Shown: positions 40,863-51,542, numbered from the stretch's first letter. The stretch: 64,000 bases of DNA from Phymorhynchus buccinoides (GCA_017654935.2 CM065713.1:10902603-10966602), one strand, 5' to 3'. Made by a program: numbers and translations. Notes: a model not told the origin generated them from the sequence alone.

Positions 40863-42714
40863 AGGACGTTATGACAGTTAGCATTTGGGCATGAATTGTC
40901 CCTAAATGCTAACCGTTTTTTCTTAGACTGCAGCAAATAGCCATAAGAGGTTAGGACAGTTAGCATTGGGGCATGAATCGTCCCTAAATGCTAACCAGTC
41001 CTTTAGACTGCAGCACATAGCCATATGACGTTAGGACAGTTAGCATTGGGGCATGAATCGTCCCTAAATGCTAACCGGTCCTTTAGACTGCAGCACATAG
41101 CCATAGGCAGTTAGGACAGTTAGCATTGGGGCATGAGTCGTCCCTAAATGCTAACCGGTCCTTTAGACTGCAGCACATAGCCATAGGCGGTTAGGACAGT
41201 TAGCATTGGGGCATGAATCGTCCCTAAATGCTAACCGGTCTTTTAGACTGCAGCACATAGCCATAGGCGGTTAGGACAGTTAGCATTTGGGCATGAATCG
41301 TCCCTAAATGCTAACCGGTCTTTTAGACTGCAGCACATAGCCATAGGCGGTTAGGACAGTTAGCACTGGGGCATGAATCGTCCCTAAATGCTAACTGGTC
41401 CTTTACTGCAGCACATAGCCATAGGACGTTAGGACAGTTAGCATTGGAGTATGAATCGTCCCTAAATGCTAACCAGTCCTTTAGACTGCAGCACATAGCC
41501 ATAGGCGGTTAGGACAGTTAGCATTGGGGCATGAATTGTCCCTAAATGCTAACCAGTCCTTTAGACTGCAGCAAATAGCCATAGGCGGTTAGGACAGTTA
41601 GCATTTGGGCATGAATCGTCCCTAAATGCTAACCGGTCCTTTAGACTGCAGCACATAGCCATAGGACGTTAGGACAGTTAGCATTGGAGTATGAATCGTC
41701 CCTAAATGCTAACCAGTCCTTTAGACTGCAGCACATAGCCATAGGCGGTTAGGACAGTTAGCATTGGGGCATGAATTGTCCCTAAATGCTAACCAGTCCT
41801 TTAGACTGCAGCAAATAGCCATAGGACGTTAGGACAGTTAGCATTGGGGCATGAATCGTCCCTAAATGCTAACCAGTCCTTTAGACTGCAGCAAATAGCC
41901 ATAGGACGTTAGGACAGTTAGCATTGGGGCATGAATCGTCCCTAAAGGCAAACGTTTTTTTCTAGACTGCAGCAAATAGCCATAGGCGGTTAGGACAGTT
42001 AGCATTGGGGCATGAATCGTCCCTAAACGCTAACTGGTCCTTTACTGCAGCACATAGCCATAGAACATAGGACGTTAGAACAGTTAGCATTGGGGCACGA
42101 ATCATCCCTAAATGCTAACTGGTCCTTTACTGCAGCACATAGCCATAGGACGTTAGGACAGTTAGCATTGGGGTATGAATTGATCGTCCCTAAAGACTAA
42201 CTGGTCCTTTAGACTGCAGCACATAGAACATAGGACGTTAGGATAGTTAGCATTGAGGCGTGAATCGTCCCTAAATGCTAACCAGTCCTTTAGACTGCAG
42301 CACATAACCATAGGACGTTAGGACAGTTAGCATTGGGGCATGCATCGTCCCTAAATGCTAACCGGTCCTTTAGACTGCAGCACATAGAACATAGGACGTT
42401 AGGACAGTTAGCATTGGGGCATGAATCGTCCCTAAATGCTAACCGGTCCTTTAGACTGCAGCAAATAGCCATAGAGCGTTAGGACAGTTAGCATTGGGGC
42501 ATGAATCGTTCCTAAAGGCTAACTGGTCCTTTAGACTGCAGCACATAGCCATAGGCGGTTAGGACAGTTAGCACTGGGGCATGAATCGTCTCTAAAGGCA
42601 AACCGGTTTTTTTAGACTGCAGCAAATAGCCATAGGCGGTTAGGACAGTTAGCATTGGGGCATGAATCGTCCGTAAAGGCTAACTGGTCCTTTAGACTGC
42701 TTCACATAGCCATC
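40862..42714. repeat. 80-bp minisatellite, left part (~23 units)
   Basis: Unit TTAGGACAGTTAGCATTGGG, GCATGAATCGTCCCTAAATG, CTAACCGGTCCTTTAGACTG, CAGCACATAGCCATAGGCGG. Units vary by substitutions and by short deletions of the TTTAGACTG segment. The array stops at the LTR retrotransposon and resumes at 48918. Confidence 0.95.
42710..42714. repeat. Target-site duplication CCATC (left)
   Basis: CCATC here and at 48918-48922 directly flank the LTR element. Confidence 0.9.
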
Positions 42715-44474
42715 TGTGACGTAAGTGTCCCGCGCGACCCGCTTTCTTTATTTCTTATCTACACCCCCCCCCCCCCCCTTTTCATTTCTCTGTCCAGCCG
42801 CCACGTTAATTGCCCGGCTGCTTCAAACGAACGCCGCGGAAGGGCGTTATCTCTTTCTCCCCGGTCGGCACGTACCACCTACCGAGGTTATCTCCCTTCA
42901 CCCCCCCCCCCCCTTTCTACCGTCTCATCACAAGAAAGTGACAACCGAGGTTATCTCCCTTTGAACACGGTTTTTCCTTTTGAATCACAAGGTTAGGAAT
43001 GTCCGGAATGTGATAAGGATGGAATAGGCGCGTGATTGTTCGGTACAATTAGAACAGCAATCTTGTGACGTATGGACTGTAATACACCAATAGCAGGCTT
43101 TCATTGTTTGAAAGTGAAGGCTATAATTGGCGTGGTGAGAAAAAGTTGTCACACAAGATGCTGAAACGTAGCTAGAGCAACACTCACAACCAGTCATCAT
43201 AAGCCCACTAGTAAGTATTATTGATGGCAGGTGATTGAGATCTGGTTTGTTTGACTCTAGTTTTGATCTAGATCCTATGTTCAATGATGAATAAGGAGTA
43301 GATAGATATGTTATAGAAAAGAAGTGGTAAACATTCTATTCTATTTATGTGCACTGATTATTTTGTGTGTGTGTGTTTTTGACTTGAACACTTTTGGTAC
43401 CAGAACCGGAGTTTATGCCTACTAACCCTTTTGTCTATTTTTAGTAGGAAACCTATGGGCCGCAATCTTGCACTAATTTTAGTAGGAAACCTATGGGCCG
43501 CAATCTTGCACTAATTTTAGTAGGAAACCTATGGGCCGCAATCTTGCACTTTATGATACCATTCCTTTCCAGGTGTTGGATGGAGAATGATGTTGTCTTG
43601 ATCACCTTTTATGTTTTACTGATCTCAGTTTGTTAACTGAAATTCAGTTTATTTATTAACTACATGTAGTGCTATTGTACAAGGGAAGCCTTCAAGCCGG
43701 TTGGGATTCACTAATTCCCTGCCGACTGAAGCCCCTTGTCTCTAAGCCATAGAGATCTACATCCACCTTCTCCTGTGATTATCAGCAGGGCATCGTGGGC
43801 CGGACGATCATCCCGGACTCCACCAAGCACCAAGACGGGTCCGTCGCCAAGACAACCTGCACCCAGAATCCGCGAGGAGACCACGCCTGAACCGTGCCAT
43901 CCCGCGAAGCCGTAACCGGAACGACTGGGAGCTACTCTCACCTGACGAGCAAGCCCAGAACTTGAAACAGCTAAGTCTACCTGACTGCGCCAATCATTTG
44001 AACTTTCCTACGGACACCGAATATAATTAGTAACCCTTCCGGCATGGGGCGAACCTTATAGAAAGACAAAAGTCTTGTGAATCCTTTCGGATTTCATTGT
44101 GTTTTAACCATATTTTGTTTTGGCGCCATTGAGCTGCTTTATTATTATTGTTGCATAATCTTATGCAGATTTTGGGAGTAAATAAAATACAAGTGTCAAA
44201 TAATCCTGAACCCTTTGGTCAGACTGATGAGAGTGGGAGTCTTGTAATTTCATGTAAAACCCTACTTCTCTCTGTCTGCCATTTAGAGCAATTCAACCAC
44301 TTGTATTTCTTACAACCATCTGACGAGCCAGAACCCGGGCACAAATATAAATTTATTAGATGAAAAGGGGCCGGGAAAGTTGCTCATCTCCCATACCCTA
44401 GAGAAGTGGGCTAAAGGCAAATTATCTAAAGTCTTCCCTAGAGACTTAGCCTTTTAACCCATTACCTCGTCACA
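42715..44474 (+). repeat. 5' LTR (1760 bp)
   Basis: Starts TGTGACG and ends CGTCACA (TG...CA, itself a short inverted repeat). Nearly identical to 47138-48917 apart from poly-C lengths, a few small indels and, by eye, under about ten substitutions. Contains a 38-bp motif in three tandem copies (43443-43556). Likely polyadenylation signal AATAAA near 44184. Confidence 0.92.
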
Positions 44475-44480
44475 TCTAAT

Positions 44481-44500
44481 TGGGGGCTCGCGTCCGGGAT
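44481..44500 (+). other. Primer-binding-site-like sequence
   Basis: TGGGGGCTCGCGTCCGGGAT, six bases after the 5' LTR. It equals the tRNA-Pro-type PBS known from gammaretroviruses except for two extra bases (CG) in the middle. Confidence 0.6.
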
Positions 44501-44746
44501 ATTTTTTTTCATAAAGTCTAACAAATTTCAATTCAAACGGTAGTTCCTTTTCAAAACTTATCTTGTGTCCACTGGGAAAGTTATTGTGATTTGGTTCACT
44601 GTGTTTTGATTTGATTTGTTTGAATGCTATTTATGACTTTATTTTGATGTGCATGCTATTTCTGTTTATGTTGAAATAGTTAAGTGTTGTTTGATACATT
44701 CAACTCAGCAGCTTTGTTTTTATTTTGAATAGTTGTATTTACAACC

Positions 44747-47053
44747 ATGGCTGAGATTGTTAAACTTAGGAGGGAACTTAAAGAATGGGGAGAGTCTCTA
44801 GGAATGTCAGGCCAAGAGTTAGCAAATTTTGTCATATCTGAATATGACAAAGAGAAAACTCGCGAGGAGGCCGAGAAAGACAAACAGAGAGCTCATGAGG
44901 CTCAAGAGACTGACAAAACTCGGGAGGCTCAAGAAGCTGAGAAAGACAAACAGAGAGCTCATGAGGCTCAAGAGGCTGATAAAGCTCGCGAGGAAGCTGA
45001 GAAAGACAAACAGAGAGCTCATGAGGCGCAAGAGGCTGATAAAGCTCGCGACACTCAGGAGCAAGAGAACATCCGTACTCATGAGTTAAGGCAGAGACAA
45101 CTAGTGCAGGATGCCAAAAATAAAGAACTCGAACTTGAGGCCACTGAGCGAGAAAAGGCGCGAGACCATGAACTAGCTATGAAGCAGCTTGAAAACTCAG
45201 CAGACTCTGAGACTGCTGCCCCTCAAAATTTTCCCCCTCCCATTCATACCTCAGCCATGACCTTCACATTGGAGGCATTCAATGAGGCAACAGAGTCTAT
45301 CGATGCATTCCTCGATAGGTTTGAAAGACTGGCCCAGGAATTTGAGCTTGCTCCGGAAAAGTTCAACCTCAAGCTTGCCCAAAGTCTCAGGGGTGTGGCT
45401 TATGAGGTGTACAGCAAACTTCCGTCAAGCCAAATTACCGACTACCCAGCTTTGAAAGAAGCCCTGCTCAACAGATACGAGTTGACAGCGGACGCCTACC
45501 GGAAAAAGTTCCGGTCAACCAGAAAAGGTAGGGGAGAGTCCTATGCCCAATTTTCAGATAGACTGGGGAACTATCTGACTAAATGGGTGTCGCTTTCTGC
45601 CAAATCAGAGTCCTATGAGGATCTCCGTGAACTGATGGTTGGCGAGCAACTGCGCGAAACCATGTCCCCAGAGTTACGCACCTTTACTGCCGAACAAGGT
45701 GCCACAACTCTGGCTGACCTCATCCAGCTAAGTGATAGGTACACTCTAGCCCATGATGAACCTAGCGCCCCTAAAAGGCCAAAACTACAGCAAGTAGTTG
45801 GGTCCACTGCTTCACAGCAGAGCAGGGGTAACCCCAACTCCAACAGTGGGTCAAACAGTTCTACCCATGAACGACAACCACTGGGACAACCCTTATTCTG
45901 CTCATACTGCAAGTCGAACACCCACAATCGGGATGACTGCAGGAAACTTGCTTACAAGCGGCAAAATGTTGCAACTATGCAAGTCGTCTCGACTTCGCAG
46001 AATTGCACAAACCCCTCCCCAGTACAGTGTCCAGGCACACCGTCAGTCGTTGGACAGGCGACTGTCAACAACATCCCTGTTCAGTGTCTCTATGACACTG
46101 GACTGTCATGCGACGCCATTGTCTGCGGATCCCTAGTCCCCGCGTCAGCATACACGGGAGACTTCATCTCTCTGCAAGGCCCTGATGCTGCAATCCCCCC
46201 ATCCACTTTGCCAGTCGCCATAATCAATGTCGACACCAGGTTTGTAAAGGGACCCATCAAGGCAGTGCTCATGGACAGTCCTGTCTATGACCTCATACTG
46301 GGATCACAGTATGTGTTTTTAGGGCACCCCTCTCAACCTGCCCTAGTTTCAGCAGCATTCCCTTCTCCCCAATCCACAAACCAACTCCCTCCCTCCTTCC
46401 CAAAGAGCAAATCTCCCTCAGCAGGGAAGAAACCTCTCAACGCGGCAAACCAAATTGCCGCGCGAGCCAATCCAGATTGTCCCAAGTCCCCAAGTCCGCC
46501 ACAACTTGGAAAATCCTTCCCAAGGAATGTCCGCCTAACGACCCAAGACCACTCGCCACAGGTACCTCAGGTGAAAGGCAGCACTGTACCCGCAAACACC
46601 CACCGAAGGTACTATCGGGACAGGCCGCCGCACGTACAGCCGTCACCTACCCCTCCCTTTCAGCGAGTGGCAGTCGACTTGGTCGGGCCTCTACCTAAAC
46701 GGAAGAAGAAATTCCGGTATATAGTCACCGTGGTCGACATATGTACCATGCAGTGCGATGCCGCCCCAATCTCCTCACTTGATGCTAGTCAGATAGCTGC
46801 GGCACTCAAAGCCATTTTCGCCCGAATCGGCCTACCAAACCACATCATCAGCAATGATGAATCCAGGCTAAAGGGGAAACTCAGGCAAGAGGTGTTTGCT
46901 ATTCTGCAATCAACCTTGGGACAACTCAACACAGGATTGCCGCACCAACCTCAGTCGGAATCCATTCCACTGATCTCTAACCCACCTGCTCCTTTGAACT
47001 CTGTGTTGCGACCAGATGTTCCACCATTCCAGCCGACCCAGTCTCCCCACTAA
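44747..47053 (+). CDS. Gag-protease-integrase fusion frame of the LTR element
   Basis: 768 residues from an ATG in good context (ACAACCATGG). Residues about 40-150 are charged repeats of the type EKDKQRAHEAQEADKAR, likely coiled coil. Residues about 165-340 are capsid-like and include ELMVGEQLRETMSPELR, resembling the SCAN-type capsid C-terminal domain. A CCHC knuckle C385-x2-C-x4-H-x4-C398 follows. A retropepsin-like segment has the DTG triad at 450-452 and DLILG near 515. An integrase core has its first two Asp at 644 and 704, with weak similarity up to the region of the third acidic residue. Reverse transcriptase and RNase H are absent. The frame then ends and the 3' LTR begins 84 bp on. 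Enzyme activity is doubtful because the protease and integrase parts are reduced; Gag may be functional. Confidence 0.85.
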   Translation: MAEIVKLRRELKEWGESLGMSGQELANFVISEYDKEKTREEAEKDKQRAHEAQETDKTREAQEAEKDKQRAHEAQEADKAREEAEKDKQRAHEAQEADKARDTQEQENIRTHELRQRQLVQDAKNKELELEATEREKARDHELAMKQLENSADSETAAPQNFPPPIHTSAMTFTLEAFNEATESIDAFLDRFERLAQEFELAPEKFNLKLAQSLRGVAYEVYSKLPSSQITDYPALKEALLNRYELTADAYRKKFRSTRKGRGESYAQFSDRLGNYLTKWVSLSAKSESYEDLRELMVGEQLRETMSPELRTFTAEQGATTLADLIQLSDRYTLAHDEPSAPKRPKLQQVVGSTASQQSRGNPNSNSGSNSSTHERQPLGQPLFCSYCKSNTHNRDDCRKLAYKRQNVATMQVVSTSQNCTNPSPVQCPGTPSVVGQATVNNIPVQCLYDTGLSCDAIVCGSLVPASAYTGDFISLQGPDAAIPPSTLPVAIINVDTRFVKGPIKAVLMDSPVYDLILGSQYVFLGHPSQPALVSAAFPSPQSTNQLPPSFPKSKSPSAGKKPLNAANQIAARANPDCPKSPSPPQLGKSFPRNVRLTTQDHSPQVPQVKGSTVPANTHRRYYRDRPPHVQPSPTPPFQRVAVDLVGPLPKRKKKFRYIVTVVDICTMQCDAAPISSLDASQIAAALKAIFARIGLPNHIISNDESRLKGKLRQEVFAILQSTLGQLNTGLPHQPQSESIPLISNPPAPLNSVLRPDVPPFQPTQSPH

Positions 47054-47137
47054 TTTGTCCCTGTCGCCCAAGTCGAAAGTGGAGTCGGCGTTCCACAGGA
47101 AGATTCCGGTACCAGAATCTTTTCTTCGGGGGGCCTC

Positions 47138-48917
47138 TGTGACGTAAGTGTCCCGCGCGACCCGCTTTCTTTATTTCTTATCTACACCCCCCCCCCCTTC
47201 TCCCCTCCCCCCCCTCGCCTTTTCATTTCTCTGTCCAGCCGCCACGTTAATTGCCCGGCTGCTTCAAACGAACGCCGCGGAAGGGCGTTATCTCTTTCTC
47301 CCCGGTCGGCACGTACCACCTACCGAGGTTATCTCCCTTCACCCCCCCCCCCCCCCTTTCTACCGTCTCATCACAAGAAAGTGACAACCGAGGTTATCTC
47401 CCTTTGAACACGGTTTTTCCTTTTGAATCACAAGGTTAGGAATGTCCGGAATGTGATAAGGATGGAATAGGCGCGTGATTGTTCGGTACAATTAGAACAG
47501 CAATCTTGTGACGTGTGGACTGTAATACACCAATAGCAGGCTTTCATTGTTTGAAAGTGAAGGCTATAATTGGAGTGGTGAGAAAAAGTTGTCACACAAG
47601 ATGCTGAAACGTAGCTAGAGCAACACTCACAACCAGTCATCATAAGCCCACTAGTAAGTATTATTGATGGCAGGTGATTGAGATCTGGTTTGTTTGACTC
47701 TAGTTTTGATCTAGATCCTATGTTCAATGATGAATAAGGAGTAGATAGATATGTTATAGAAAAGAAGTGGTAAACATTCTATTCTATTTATGTGCACTGA
47801 TTATTTGTGTGTGTGTGTTTTTGACTTGAACACTTTTGGTACCAGAACCGGAGTTTATGCCTACTAACCCTTTTGTCTATTTTTAGTAGGAAACCTATGG
47901 GCCGCAATCTTGCACTAATTTTTAGTAGGAAACCTATGGGCCGCAATCTTGCACTATTTTTAGTAGGAAACCTATGGGCCGCAATCTTGCACTTTATGAT
48001 ACCCTTCCTTTCCAGGTGTTGGATGGAGAATGATGTTGTCTTGATCACCTTTTATGTTTTACTGATCTCAGTTTGTTAACTGAAATTCAGTTTATTTATT
48101 AACTACATGTAGTGCTATTGTACAAGGGAAGCCTTCAAGCCGGTTGGGATTCACTAATTCCCTGCCGACTGAAGCCCCTTGTCTCTAAGCCATAGAGATC
48201 TACATCCACCTTCTCCTGTGATTATCAGCAGGGCATCGTGGGCCGGAGGATCATCCCGGACTCCACCAAGCACCAAGACGGGTCCGTCGCCAAGACAACC
48301 TGCACCCAGAATCCGCGAGGAGACCACGCTTGAACCGTGCCATCCCGCGAAGCCGTAATAGGAACGACTGGGAGCTACTCTCACCTGACGAGCAAGCCCA
48401 GAACTTCAAACAGCTAAGTCTACCTGACTGCGCCAATCATTTGAACTTTCCTACGGACACCGAATATAATTAGTAACCCTTCCGGCATGGGGCGAACCTT
48501 ATAGAAAGACAAAAGTCTTGTGAATCCTTTCGGATTTCATTGTGTTTTAACCATATTTTGTTTTGGCGCCATTGAGCTGCTTTATTATTATTGTTGCATA
48601 ATCTTATGCAGATTTTGGGAGTAAATAAAATACAAGTGTCAAATAATCCTGAACCCTTTGGTCAGACTGATGAGAGTGGGAGTCTTGTAATTTCATGTAA
48701 AACCCTACTTCTCTCTGTCTGCCATTTAGAGCAATTCAACCACTTGTATTTCTTACAACCATCTGACGAGCCAGAACCCGGGCACAAATATAAATTTATT
48801 AGATGAAAAGGGGCCGGGAAAGTTGCTCATCTCCCATACCCTAGAGAAGTGGGCTAAAGGCAAATTATCTAAAGTCTTCCCTAGAGACTTAGCCTTTTAA
48901 CCCATTACCTCGTCACA
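47138..48917 (+). repeat. 3' LTR (1780 bp)
   Basis: Begins TGTGACG after a G-rich tract (CGGGGGGCCTC) that may serve as polypurine tract, and ends CGTCACA at 48917. Longer than the 5' LTR mainly through C-rich runs near 47187 and 47342. Confidence 0.92.
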
Positions 48918-49136
48918 CCATCGGATATTAGGACAGTTAGCATTAGACTGCAGCATATAGCCATAGGACGTTAGGACAGTTAGCATTTGGGCATGAATCG
49001 TCCCTATAAAGACTAACCGGTCCTTTACTGTAGACTACAGCACATAGCCATAGAACATAGGACGTTAGGACAGTTAGCATTTGGGCATGAATCGTCCCTA
49101 AAGGCTAACTGGTCCTTTAGACTGCAGCACATAGCT
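48918..49136. repeat. 80-bp minisatellite, right part, with CCATC duplication
   Basis: The array resumes with CCATCGGATATTAGGACAG, the first five bases being the target duplication, and continues for about 2.7 units to CTGCAGCACATAGC. Confidence 0.9.
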
Positions 49137-49139
49137 ATT

Positions 49140-49312
49140 GGTTTGTTGGGTTTATTATTGGTTTATTAGATTGGTTTATTGGGAAACAGGGCCTGACCAC
49201 TTTCACAGGGCGTGCTACGCCCCTGTAAACTGCACCTAAATTGCTTGTTTGACAAGACATAGTGCAGTGTCATGCATGTCACATGGAGGACTACCACCAC
49301 CTCCTCCAAGTA
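49140..49312. other. Non-coding spacer
   Basis: Short TTGGTTTATT repeats then unique sequence. Nothing recognised. Confidence 0.35.
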
Positions 49313-49463
49313 GGTGAAGACGGGGTAAAAAGCCCATGGGCGGGTAAGAAGCCCATGCCAATTATCTCATGAAATGAAGCAAATTTCAGTCAAATTTGCC
49401 CATGAGACGAATGCTAAACATTAACACTCGTCTCATGGGCAAAATGTGACTGAAATTTGCTGT
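49313..49463. mobile_element. Truncated copy of the 214-bp hairpin MITE
   Basis: Left arm and loop present (GTGAAGACGGGGTAAAAAGC...CCCATGAGACGA), right arm broken after TGTGACTGAAATTTGC. Confidence 0.8.
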
Positions 49464-49484
49464 ATTTACCCTACTTGCTTCACG

Positions 49485-50135
49485 ACCAAGAGCTGCAGAG
49501 AGTGACCTCCACTAAATACTCCGGAGTCACCCTGCAGGAGGACAGCGGCAAGTGGGACACCCACATCAACATCATTGTGGGCAAAGCCAACAACACCCTC
49601 GGCTTCATCAGGCGACCCCTCCAAGCCAACCATAATACCTTAGACTGTTATCCTGCAGGACGACGGCAATTGGAACACCCACATCAACATCATTGTGGGC
49701 AAAGCCAACATTACCCTGGGCTTCATCAGGAGACCCCTCAAAACCAACCATAATACCTCTTTCTTTTTTTAAACCACGGAACATTACATAAAGTTCACGT
49801 TAACTGGTTTTGTTTCTTAGGTTCACAAATACAGACACTGAACACAGAAAAGTTTTATAAACCTTTTAGCTGTACATTTTTATCTCATGTCAGTTTTAAA
49901 ACTCATTTTCCTGATGAAAAGATAATACAAATCTTGAAAGCATTGGTGTTTTGTGGCTTTTTTTAAATCAATAATACCTCAGTCTGTTATCCTGCAAGAC
50001 AGCAGCAAGTGCATGGGACGCCCACATCAACACCATTCTGGGCAAAGCCAACAACACCCTCGGCTTCATCAGGCGACCCCTCAAGACCAACCAGAGGAGC
50101 ATCAAAGAACAAGCTTACAAAAGTCTTGTCCATGT
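49485..50135 (+). pseudogene. LINE reverse-transcriptase fragment in three partial copies
   Basis: A piece encoding KYSGVTLQEDSGKWDTHIN, IIVGKANNTLGFIRRPL occurs at about 49515-49635. Related pieces in other frames occur at 49650-49752 and 49985-50130, the last ending in KTNQRSIKEQAYKSLV. This is the thumb/C-terminal region of a Jockey/CR1-type ORF2. An AT-rich insert of about 210 bp (49757-49975) separates copies two and three. Confidence 0.7.
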
Positions 50136-50540
50136 AGAGTGGCACAGTGGTAGCGCGTTCGCCTCGTGTCAAGTAAACCCGAGTTCGAACCTGGGTACAA
50201 GGGATTTTTCCTCTCACTTTGCACTAGGCCTTACGGTCTGAACGTTGGAGTCAATCGGATGAGACGATATACCGCGAGGTCCCGTGTGCCCATGCACTTA
50301 GCATACGTCAAACCCAGTGGCAACGAAAAAGTTGTCATTTGGTCAAAATGTACCCCCCCCCCCCCCCCCCCCCCCGCCCTTTCCTTCCTTATTAGTCACA
50401 CAAAAATCGCATGCAAAAATTATTTTTTTTTTAAATCGGGTGGTGCGCCTCTGGCTGCGACGCTCTCTCCAGGTGGGAGCAAATTAACCCGAATTTCCCA
50501 GAGACGCCTCTGTGACTATAAAGTACCTAATACCTATAAT
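50136..50540 (+). mobile_element. tRNA-headed SINE, full length
   Basis: A box TGGCACAGTGGTAGCGCG, B box AGTTCGAACCTGGG about 30 bp on, CTTTGCACTAGGCCT, GTGTGCCCATGCACTTAGC, AACCCAGTGGCAACG, an inner poly-C run, CTGGCTGCGACGCTCTCTCC, and the 3' hairpin CAGAGACGCCTCTG followed by ACTATAAAGTACCTAATACC. Confidence 0.88.
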
Positions 50541-50716
50541 ACCATCTTGAATACGCCTCCATGTGTCTGGGATCCCACTGCACAAAAACACATTAATGAC
50601 ATAATATGAAGCCATCCAACGGAAGAACAGCAAGTTTCGTCATGAACGATCACCACTACCCCACACCTAGCGTGACTAGTGCAGCCATGCTCACTAAACT
50701 GGAGTGGCCCACACTG

Positions 50717-50958
50717 CCGACACATTCTGATTTCGGAGGAGCTCAAAAAGGAGAAAAAATATTTGGAAGTTGTTGTTTTTTAAAGACAAGAGAATGGGCC
50801 AATAGGCCTAAGTCAGAAAGACAGTAGATGATAGAAAGCAAAGGGAAAAGGTCAAAATATAGAGTGGCAGATTCAGTAGATGAAGTTACAAGCACAGAAC
50901 TTCCAGAAGGTGGGGGAACTATTTTTACTGAAAGACCCCCGGTATCCCCACGGGGAAT
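50717..50958 (-). mobile_element. SINE-like element, GAA-tail family, tail missing
   Basis: CGACACATTCTGATTTCGG, AGGAGCTCAAAAAGG, AGAATGGGCCAATAGG, CACAGAACTTCCAGAAGG and CCGGTATCCCCACGGGG. Confidence 0.75.
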
Positions 50959-51018
50959 CCTGGGACAAACCATAAATTTATTATTCTGTTTGTAAAAAAA
51001 CCGAATAGAATTGACGTA

Positions 51019-51232
51019 GGGGAAGACGGGGTAAAAAGCGCATGGGCGGGTAAGAAGCCCACCCCAATTATCTCATGAAATGAAGCCAATTTCAGTCTCA
51101 TTTTGCCCATGAGACGAGCGTTAATGTCTAGCATTCGTCTCATGGGCAAATTTGACTGAAATTTTCTTTATTTCATGAGATAATTGGGGTGGGCTTCTTA
51201 CCCGCCCATGCGCTTTGTACCCCGTCTTCCCC
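51019..51232. mobile_element. 214-bp hairpin MITE, full copy, opposite orientation
   Basis: Flanked by TA (51017-51018, 51233-51234). The loop is in reverse orientation relative to 16356. Confidence 0.9.
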
Positions 51233-51542
51233 TATATTTGTTTCTTCTTCTTCTTCTCTTTGGGGTCCACGATCATTTAATTGATCATTCTGGCACCCTC
51301 ATGAAAAAAAAGACTGAAAAAAGGGGGTCGGTTCCATTTCATAAAGGGCCTAAGCTGCTGCAAGGCATAGTGGTGTTTGAGTTTTAGTGACCCAGCCAGC
51401 TCGCGCCCATGAGTTTTAGTGACCCAGCCAGCTTGCGCCCACTGATTGGGTCTGATTGGGTTGTTTTTTGGTAGTTTAAAGTACGACCTCTTGCAATATT
51501 ATTTCTTCTTCTTCTACTTCTTCTTCCAAGCATTGACAGACC

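Larger units (their letters stand above)
42715..48917 (+). mobile_element. Gypsy-type LTR retrotransposon, internally deleted, young
   Basis: Two LTRs, 5-bp target duplication, a PBS-like site and one open reading frame in a 2.66-kb internal region. The frame carries Gag, protease and integrase similarity but no reverse transcriptase or RNase H, so the copy must depend on an autonomous partner. It is inserted in the 80-bp minisatellite. The SCAN-like Gag points to the Gmr1-like group, in which integrase precedes reverse transcriptase. The label is inferred from that similarity. Confidence 0.88.

Noticed and set aside
43711..43993. Short minus-strand frames in the LTRs (also at 48154-48436 and near 240)
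   Set aside because: They lie in LTR sequence, repeat in every LTR copy, and have no protein similarity.
45798..46136. Overlapping alternative-frame proteins within the Gag-protease frame
   Set aside because: Shadow frames; composition follows the main frame and no start context or motif supports them.
50136..50215. Functional tRNA gene on the plus strand
   Set aside because: Promoter boxes only; the same sequence recurs in at least five SINE copies with the same downstream body.
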